This document shows, piece after piece, positions 1-6,755 of a stretch of 8,873 nt of DNA. The stretch is from the NCBI GenBank assembly GCA_020629735.1, contig JAHDCT010000042.1, forward strand, positions 1 to 8,873. The letters are read 5' to 3'. Position numbers and translations under genes: made by a program. Source of the stretch: a bacterium. Lineage in GTDB: Bacteria; Patescibacteriota; Gracilibacteria; Absconditabacterales; Absconditicoccaceae. The notes under the pieces are model-generated. The model was not told where the DNA came from and searched no databases. It saw only the letters and a list, made by a program, of their open reading frames with translations. How positions within the stretch are numbered: position 1 is the stretch's first letter; the number at the start of each line of letters is the position of its first letter.

Positions 1-1685
1 ATGATGACAACGATGGAACACCAGATGATGAGGAAGGAGATCAAGATGGAGATGGGTTACCAGATCATGAAGATGAGGATGATGATGGAGATGGAATGCC
101 CGATCAGGAAGACGCAGACCCAAATGATGCTGATGTAGGAGGAGATTCTGATGGAGATGGGATTTCTGACGATGACGAGCTTGCTAATGGAACTGATCCT
201 GATAATCCAGATAGCGATGGAGATGGAGTAAATGATGGTGATGAGTTAGATAATGGGACAGATCCGAATAACCCTGATAGTGATGGCGATGGTGTTACTG
301 ATGGTGATGAAATTGATAATTGAACTGATCCAAATGATCCTGACACGGATGGTGATGGAATTAACGATGGTGATGATGATGAACCAGTTGGGCAGGATAG
401 TGATGGAGATTGAATCTCAGATGAAGATGAAATTGAAAATGGAACTGATCCAAATAATCCAGATAGTGATGGAGATGGAGTTTCTGATCTAGATGAATTG
501 AATAACGGGACAGATCCGAATAATCCTGATAGCGATGGAGATTGAATTTCTGATGGAGATGAACTTGCTAATGGTACGAATCCAACTAATCCAGATAGTG
601 ATGGAGATGGTGTTCCAGATGGTGATGAGCTTGCTAATGGAACAGATCCGAATGATCCAGATAGCGATGGAGATTGAGTAAACGATTGAGATGAGCTAGA
701 TAATGGGACAGACCCGAATAATGAAGATAGTGATTGAGATTGAGTAAACGATTGAGAAGAATTAGATAACGGGACAGACCCGAATAATGAAGACAGTGAT
801 TGAGATTGAGTGAATGATGGAGATGAATTAGATAATGGAACAGATCCAAATGATGAAGATAGCGATGGAGATGGTATTCCAGATGGTGAAGATGATAATC
901 CAAACGATCCAGATGACCCTAATGAGGATAATCCAGAAGATGAAGATGGTGAAGACGAAGAAGATGATGGCTGATGACTTCTTTGATGATGATGACTATG
1001 AGGAAACCCTGGTTCTGTTTGAGGAAATTCTGGAGATACAGGTAATAATAATGATAGTTGATGAGGGTGAGGATTGACGTGCCAAAATGAATTGAAATAT
1101 TGTGAAGACGTTACATGTAAATGAAATCTCAAGGATTCTAATGGTAAACCTACTCCTTGTAAAAAAAATTGTGATTCCAGACTTGTAGCTTGTGCGAAAT
1201 GTGTTATTGATTTAGCATGATTTGAGAAAGCTCAAAATAATTGTGCTTGTAAGCACTTTGATCATATATACTTGAACACAGACATTCCCTTTATTGGTCA
1301 ATGTATTGAAAAAAGAATTGGGACAGACGGAATAAATGAAAGCTCTAATCCAGACTTAAATACCGCATTCCCAAGAATTGTAAGTTGAATTACGAGATTG
1401 ATTATGTGACTTATTATTGTTGCTGCTTTCTTGGCTGTTGTTGTGTGATGATTTTTGATTACTGCAGCTGGACTTTCTCCTGAAGCGAAAAATCAATGAA
1501 AGAAGATTATTGTAGGAGTAGTTGTTGCTATTATGTTGCTTTGAGCTTCATGATTGATACTTAACTTGTTGAACCCTAATTTCTTTGGTAATACACCTCC
1601 GGTTGAGTGACAGACTGATACTTGAGCTGAAGATCGAGCTGATGATTGATGAAGTTCTACATGATGATCAGATTGATTTGCTTAA
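1..1685 (+). CDS. Surface protein, 3' part: TSP3-like calcium-binding repeats, Cys-rich domain, VirB2-like pilin hairpin (table 25)
   Basis: The gene is open at the left edge; its first full codon is at base 3 and it ends at TAA 1683-1685, giving 560 residues. The frame is continuous only if TGA is read as Gly. In order it shows: an Asp-rich stretch (about 1-47); about twelve repeats of 22 residues with the core DSDGDGVxDGDEL (about 48-300), matching thrombospondin type 3-like calcium-binding loops; a very acidic then Gly-rich linker; a domain with ten cysteines (about 355-440), probably disulfide-bonded outside the cell; two hydrophobic helices (about 466-492 and 503-525) joined by a short loop containing SPEAKNQGKK; and a Gly/Ser/Asp-rich tail ending GSDGFA. 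The VVGGFLITAAG-loop-KKIIVG hairpin resembles the VirB2/TrbC-type (Mbov_0395-like) pilins frequent in CPR genomes. Inferred role: calcium-stabilised surface stalk or adhesin anchored by, or assembled through, a pilin-like module. Signal peptide and true start lie outside the window. Confidence 0.85.
144..893 (+). repeat. Tandem 66-bp repeat array encoding TSP3-like calcium-binding units
   Basis: Units start at 144, 210, 276, 342, 396, 462, 528, 594, 660, 726 and 792, with a divergent last unit from 858. All are 66 bp (22 codons) except the fourth, which is 54 bp. Each encodes an Asp-rich loop, then a DEL-type acidic stretch, then NGTDPNN. The units starting at 660, 726 and 792 are the most alike in DNA and share TGA codons, which suggests recent local duplication. 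Equivalent glycines are GGA, GGT, GGG or TGA in different units. This is a protein-coding repeat inside the first gene, not an intergenic array. Confidence 0.92.
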
Positions 1686-1815
1686 TTTGAAAAATCACTT
1701 TCATTAGACATAAAAAACTATATACATTAAGCATTGTCGCTTATGAGTATCAATATATAGAGAAGTTTTCTCCTTCCCGATTTGATTTTTGTTTGTTTAT
1801 TTTATAATTTTTTTC

Positions 1816-2217
1816 ATGATTAAAGTTGAACCGCATAATTGATGATTTCTTTTAGGAGGAAAATTGTTTTTTGGAGAAGAATGAACTGATGAGCATATCT
1901 TTCTAGCTAAAGCTAAGGGAGATGTTATGAAGTATTGAGCAAATGCTTTTTCAAGAGTTGATTTTCCTGGTGAATATGATATTGATTCAGTTTGAATTAA
2001 GTGCATAGACGCTTGATCTGCCTTGCATTATATTATTTCGTTTGAGTGAGAAACAATTGCTTTGTTGCAAGCCGTTTCCGCTTTAGAAAAAGCTAATATT
2101 GATTGAATAGATACTTGGCTTGTTATGAATGATGAAGTGAAAACTGAGATTGAAAACTTGGAACTAGAAGGAGATGTTGTTGTTTTGTGAGCTGAGATTG
2201 AAGCTACTTGAGAGTAG
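1816..2217 (+). CDS. Conserved-looking 133-aa protein, possible degenerate metallo-beta-lactamase-fold protein
   Basis: An ATG at 1816 opens a frame to TAG 2215-2217 when TGA is Gly; ten of its sixteen glycines are TGA. It has no signal peptide or membrane segment, so it is probably cytoplasmic. The segment DFPGEYDIDSVGIKCI (about residues 49-64), then strand-like stretches HYIISFEGETIALL and DTWLVMN, recall short CPR proteins annotated as MBL-fold hydrolases (COG2220-like), which carry a GPGEYEV motif. The zinc-binding HxHxDH motif of active enzymes is absent, so if related it is a non-catalytic or truncated derivative. This family link comes from motif memory and is weak. The start has no Shine-Dalgarno sequence; an in-frame TTG at 1789 is an alternative. 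The gene converges on the methyltransferase gene, with only 5 bp between the stop codons. Confidence 0.75.
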
Positions 2218-2222
2218 TACTG

Positions 2223-2789
2223 TTATGTTGTTACATGAATTATTCCATCATCTTCTCAAAGTTGGTGTGTTGTGTATGAAACTCATGTTTTGTGTAGATA
2301 TTCTCTTAGATTTTGTGTTTTGTTTTCGTATTTAACAACATCATCAAAGATGATGGTTGCATTTGGTGCTGCGTAGTTGAGAACTTGTATATAAAAATCT
2401 TTGTATAAATCTTTCTTAGCATCAATAAATATAAAGTCAAATGGTCGAGGAAAGAATTGTTTTGAAAATTTGATAAAATCGCCGTAGTAAATTATACTGT
2501 TTGTTAATGATACCTTTTTATGAAAATAGAGTGATTTCATATAAGAGGGAAATGAATACTCGCATCATATAATTTTTCATCACCATTTTGCTATTTGCTG
2601 TGCAATACATGCAGTACTGTATCAAATAGCTGATCCTATCTCTAGACAATGTGTTGGTTGGATCTCGTTAAGTATCTTTTCTATATATTGTCTAGTAGGA
2701 TCATCTATTACAGGAATATTGTTTTGTAGAGCATATGTGTGCATTTCCTGAAGTATATTACTTCAATTGTATCAAACAGTTTGTGACAT
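2223..2789 (-). CDS. Class I SAM-dependent O-methyltransferase (COG4122-like)
   Basis: Read on the minus strand from ATG 2789-2787 to TAA 2225-2223, with TGA as Gly, this gives 188 residues. Motif I for S-adenosylmethionine binding is EIGSAIGYST at residues 50-59. Further on, FDFIFIDAKKDLYKDFY (Asp at 123) and ATIIFDDVVKYEN (Asp pair at 149-150) match the conserved FIDA.K..Y and later DN/DD motifs of the catechol O-methyltransferase-like family (Methyltransf_3/24), where these acidic residues usually bind a divalent metal. The length fits the short bacterial members, about 190-220 residues. It should transfer a methyl group from SAM to a hydroxyl of a small molecule; the acceptor cannot be told from sequence. 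With a standard code only an internal fragment (2283-2540) would be called. It is divergent from the RNase J gene across about 115 bp, and its start lacks a Shine-Dalgarno sequence. Confidence 0.88.
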
Positions 2790-2873
2790 AATACTTGTAT
2801 ATAAAAACAAAAATAAATTAACTTTTGTACTTGTGCCTTCTTTTTATAGGTGGGAGTACTCATCACTCGACAT

Positions 2874-2879
2874 TATAAT
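2874..2879 (+). promoter_or_regulatory. Candidate -10 box (TATAAT) upstream of the RNase J gene
   Basis: A perfect TATAAT lies 25 bases before the ATG at 2905, a workable position for a short-leader transcript. No good -35 box is visible at 16-18 bp spacing. The divergent spacer is very AT-rich, so a chance match is quite possible. An 8-bp palindrome, GAGTACTC, sits just upstream at 2854-2861. Confidence 0.35.
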
Positions 2880-2904
2880 TTTATTATATTATTTTCTATT
2901 TATT

Positions 2905-4908
2905 ATGAACGATATAAATTCTAACATTAATTTCACTAAAAGTAAGTGAAAAATTTCTCCGAGATGAAGGAGACCAGGAAGAGGACCTTCCAAAAAAGGT
3001 AAATTTAAACCAATGAAGGTGCCAAGTAACGAAGCACCAAAAAAAGTAAATTTTAATATTAAGAAATGAGAAGTACCTGTAAAAATCTGATCACTAATGT
3101 GACTGGAAGAAGTAGGTCAGTGTATCTACATCGAGTACGAAAATGACATGATCATTGTTGATGCTTGAATGGAGTTTTCAGCTAATGAAACACTTTGAGC
3201 TGATTATATTATTCCAGATGTGAGATACGTAAAACAAAATATTAAAAAACTCAGATGAATTGTGCTTTCGCATGGACATCTTGATCATATTTGAGCTTTG
3301 AGAGATATCCTACCAGAGTTGGGGTATCCTATGATTTATACAACTCCTTTGACTTTGGGTATTATTAAAAAGACGTTTGATAACAAACGTGATATTGAAA
3401 AAATTAGATATAAGATTGTTGATCCTGAAGTTGATCTTTTGAAGCTTTGAGCTTTTACCATAGAGTTTGTTAATGTGAACCACAATATTCCTGAAACAAT
3501 GGCTATGGCAATTCAAACTCCAAAAGGGCTTATTTTTAACTCTTCTGACTTTAAGGTAGATCATACTCCAGCGATTGGAGAACCTGCTGATCTTGCTAAG
3601 ATCTCAAGAATTTGATTAGAAGGAGTTAAGTTGTATATCTGAGATTCTCTTTGATCAGGGAAAAAATGACCTACTAAATCTGAAAAGGAAATTGGTGATA
3701 CCTTGGATGGTATTATTTCTAAGTCTACATGAAGATTGATTGTTGCAACGTTTGCTTCGAATGTATGACGTGTGATTCAATTAATTAATAGTGCGATTAA
3801 GAATGATAGAGTGGTTTTCCTTTCAGGAAGATCAATGATTAACAACGTAGAAATTTGCCAGGAACTGTGATATATAAAAGTTCCTAAATGATATGTTCGC
3901 AAGATTAATGGAGATATTGAAAATCTTCCTGATGAACGTGTTATGATTCTGTGTACATGAGCTCAGTGAGAAGAATTCTCTGCCTTAGCTCGTATGGCAA
4001 GAAATGAGCATACTCAAGTTATGCTGAGAGAAGGTGATACGGTAATGGTGTCAGCGTCTGTTATTCCAGGTAATGAGATTCAAGCTATGAATATGAAAGA
4101 TTCTCTTGTTATGAGATGAGTGCATTTGATTACTAATGATGATATGGATATTCATGCAAGTTGACATGGTTGAGCAGAAGATCATAAATTGATGTTAAAT
4201 CTTGTTAATCCAGAATACTTCTTACCATTTTATCTAAATGCTTATTTTAGATATGAGCATAAGAAACTTGGTATGGAGGTATGAGTTCCTGAAGAAAATA
4301 TCCTTATGCCAAACGAAAATGGTTCGATTATTGAAATGTATGATAATGGATGTAAAATTGCTGACGAAAGATTGAATGTAGATACCGTACTTATTGATGG
4401 TAAGTGAAAAGGACATCTATCAGGTGAATATGTTATTAAAGCTCGTCAGATTATGGCTCATGATGGTATGGTTTCTCTGGTGATGAAAATTGATCCTGAG
4501 ACAAGAGAACTTGTGTGAAATGTGCAAATTGAGTCTAGATGATTTGTGTATTCTTCTGAAGTAAGAAAAGTTCATACAAGTGTTATAGAATTTGTGAAAT
4601 CTAAGTATACTATGTATGCTAAAAAGAGAATGGATATAAAAGATATTCTTAAGAAAATTAAAGATGACTTAGGAGAGTACTTAAATAAGGAGATTGGTCG
4701 TAACCCAATGGTTGTGCCTATGTATGTCTACATAACGAGAGATTGATTGGCTAAAATTCCTGCTCCGAAGAAAGATGAAGAAGTTGTTGGAATGACTCTA
4801 GAAGAACAATGAGGTGAAGAAAATACTTCTTCTAGTTCTTCAAAGAAAGTTGTTAAAAAGACAACGAGAAAAACAGGAACAAGAAAGAAAATAATTAAAA
4901 AAGCATAA
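2905..4908 (+). CDS. rnj: Ribonuclease J, MBL/beta-CASP family, with basic terminal extensions
   Basis: 667 residues with TGA as Gly. RNase J is a metal-dependent endo- and 5'-3' exoribonuclease for mRNA decay and rRNA maturation. Visible signatures: SHGHLDHIG with HxHxDH at 123-128; His193 in NHNIPE; Asp215 in SSDFKVDHTP; FASNVGR; CTGAQGEEFSALARMA; ASVIPGNE; and HASGHGG (His417, His421). The beta-CASP region and C-terminal domain follow to about residue 613. The N-terminal extension (about 50 residues) and the last 54 residues (ending TRKTGTRKKIIKKA) are rich in Lys/Arg and may bind RNA; B. subtilis RNase J1 is 555 residues. Oddities: the usual PVHGE motif reads PFYLN, so the expected metal-ligand His is Tyr443, and DSTN reads DSLG. 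The frame is open upstream to an ATG at 2767, but ATG 2905 is preferred because the longer form would overlap the divergent methyltransferase gene. Confidence 0.95.
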
Positions 4909-5065
4909 AAATTTATAAAAGTCACCCAGAATCCACTTCCCTAATTTTTTTTGATGGTTTTTTTGAGTGATTTTACTATGCTGATTTCTTCTTTTGCTTA
5001 GCGTTGTATTGTATAACAAAAATCTAAAGGTGCTTAATGTGTGTTTTTAAATTTATGTTGAATTT

Positions 5066-6148
5066 ATGAAACGTTTTTTGAGACCAGGTTGGATATTTTT
5101 GTACATTATTGGTATTGTTCGATTTTTGTGGGGATTTGTTTTTTCTGCTTTATGATCTGGGTGAAGCTTAGATCTTGATGCGCAAGTAACGGTAAAAGAA
5201 TGAGAAACCTTACAGACTGTTTTTGATGAAGTTGCTTCGTGATTTTGAGCGTTGAAGCTGAAATGGTTTTTTAAGAATAATTCTGATCTATTAACAGTGT
5301 TACAACCATGAACCTATGTTTTTTCATGAACGTATAGTTATTCAGAATTTTTTGAAACGCTTGCCGCTGGTCCTCAGGTTGTTTATGATTCTATCACGGT
5401 GTTGGAGTGATGGAGCATTTACGATATTGATAGAGATCTGACCAGAAAATGATTAATTAAAGAGTGAGATTATATTAGTCTTGCTACAGACTCAGATATT
5501 ATTCAAAGGTATACGGAAAGGTTTTCATTTCTTTCTCAAGCTGAGAAGGATAACGCATGACCTTTAGCTACTTTAGAATGATTTTTATACCCTGAAACGT
5601 ATTTTATCGACAAAGATAAGAACATAGCTGATCAACTCATTTTTTTGCAGTTGACGTCTTATGAAGAAATAATCTGGGATGAATATTACGACCAGTTGGT
5701 GTGATTATCAGCTCAACTTAGTTCTGATTGATATGAGTTTGGCCTAAGTACATACGGAGCAATGAAACTAGCTTCTATCATTGAAAAAGAAGAGAGTAGT
5801 GATGCAAATAAGCCGACGATAGCAAGTATTTTCTACAATAGACTGAATGAAGGTATGCGTTTGGATGCAGATATTAGCTTGTGCTATGGTTTGGAAACTG
5901 CGTATGAGGATTGTCCCCCATCTGTGATTGTTCAACATTTGGATGACAGCTCTAATGAATTTAATACGAGAAGAAATTCCTGATTAACGCCTACGCCAAT
6001 TGCAAATTTTCATTTTAGCTCTTTGATTGCTTTATTTGATGCTGTTCCATCGAATAACTTTTATTATCTTCATGATGAGAATTGACGCATTTATCCAGCT
6101 GAAACGTTATCAGAACATAATGTGAATAAAAGTAAATATATAAAATAG
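5066..6148 (+). CDS. mltG: Endolytic transglycosylase MltG (YceG-like)
   Basis: 360 residues with TGA as Gly; ATG 5066 is the first start after the in-frame TAA at 5048-5050. MltG is an inner-membrane enzyme that cleaves nascent peptidoglycan glycan strands, releasing them from synthesis. An N-terminal membrane segment (about residues 9-29) fits a single-span anchor with the catalytic domain outside. Seen motifs: VLEGWSIYDI; LEGFLYPETY (about 170-179); ASIIEKEE, with the likely catalytic Glu at 240 (equivalent to E. coli Glu218); IASIFYNRLNEGMRLDADIS; GLTPTPIAN; and the C-terminal EHN. The usual YNTY...GLPPGPI reads FNTR...GLTPTPI, a divergent but recognisable version. The length is typical. 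The gene has its own terminator just downstream and appears to be a single-gene unit. No Shine-Dalgarno sequence is seen. Confidence 0.93.
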
Positions 6149-6187
6149 TTCATCTGTAGAATGACTATTGTATTTCTTCAGGAAAGG

Positions 6188-6224
6188 CCTATATACTCGA
6201 TAGTATGTTAGGTTTTTCTTTTTT
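6188..6224 (+). terminator. Rho-independent terminator after mltG
   Basis: The arm CCTATATACT (6188-6197) pairs with AGTATGTTAGG (6202-6212) around the loop CGAT, giving ten pairs with one G-U pair and one bulged T. A T-rich tract, TTTTTCTTTTTT, follows directly. It starts 40 bases after the mltG stop codon, separating mltG from the next two genes. Confidence 0.75.
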
Positions 6225-6265
6225 CTTGGAGAAAAATACTTTATTCAATATCAGCTTCTTAGTTA

Positions 6266-6724
6266 ATGAAAGAGAATATTCTATCGTTAGTAATCGCTTT
6301 TATACTTGCTAGTTTGTTCTATTTTGCTTTTCGTAGTAATTTTTCTAACTTGCAAACTAATATTCAATGAGCTCAACAAGAGGTGCTTTTGTGAGATGTA
6401 ATTGTGGATGTGTATAAAGATTCTTTGCAACTTAAATCGAATAACGAATTACCCACTATTGATGCAATGAGTTTGATGTTTTTTCGGAATGCTGATGAAG
6501 TAACTCCGCTTTTAACAAAAGTTGATAGTGTAGGGAATATGGATATTGCAGATCAATCTGCATGAAGAGCAAACATTTTTATGAGTAGTATATGAGGAAT
6601 TGATGCTAAAGAGAAGATTTATACTTTGCCTGTTGAATGAGATTCAACGCAAATTACTATGTCAGACATAGTTTTTTACTTTGAAGATTGAAGCAGTGAA
6701 AGAGCTTCTGTAAGTACTAGATAA
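6266..6724 (+). CDS. Small membrane-anchored extracytoplasmic protein of unknown function
   Basis: 152 residues with TGA as Gly. ATG 6266 directly follows an in-frame TAG (6260-6262) and one further codon, so the start is well fixed. Residues 5-22 (ILSLVIAFILASLFYFAF) form one hydrophobic segment, an uncleaved signal anchor or signal peptide. The rest looks like an all-beta domain: VIVDVYKDSLQLKSNNELP, MSLMFF, ANIFMSS, KIYTLPVEGD, ITMSDIVFYFEDGS. The alternating pattern and the late G..I.F.DGS-like end recall cohesin-type or other Ig-fold modules on CPR surface proteins, but this is an impression of fold and not a motif match. The stop lies 31 bp before the start of the next gene with no terminator between, so the two are probably co-transcribed and may act together at the surface. 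Confidence 0.82.
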
Positions 6725-6755
6725 TAATTGTTTACCTTATTTTACCTTCTTTTCG

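Noticed and set aside
144..893. Regular repeats suggesting a CRISPR array
   Set aside because: The 66-bp units are head-to-tail coding repeats with no constant-repeat/unique-spacer pattern, and no cas genes are nearby.
104..1132. Long minus-strand ORF encoding a Ser/Leu-rich protein
   Set aside because: It is the antisense shadow of the GAT/GGA-rich repeat array. The plus frame encodes canonical DSDGDG calcium-binding repeats that continue into a Cys-rich and membrane region, which is clearly the real gene.
2767..2904. Earlier in-frame start for RNase J at 2767
   Set aside because: It would overlap the 5' end of the divergent methyltransferase gene and add a hydrophobic, non-conserved stretch. 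ATG 2905 already gives a longer-than-usual N-terminus.
4909..4970. T-rich runs after RNase J as a terminator
   Set aside because: TTTTTTTT and TTTTTTT runs are present, but no convincing stem precedes them, so a rho-independent terminator is not supported.
4994..5017. Promoter for mltG with TATAAC at 5012-5017
   Set aside because: The nearest -35-like TTGCTT is only 12 bases upstream, too close, and the region is AT-rich enough for chance matches.
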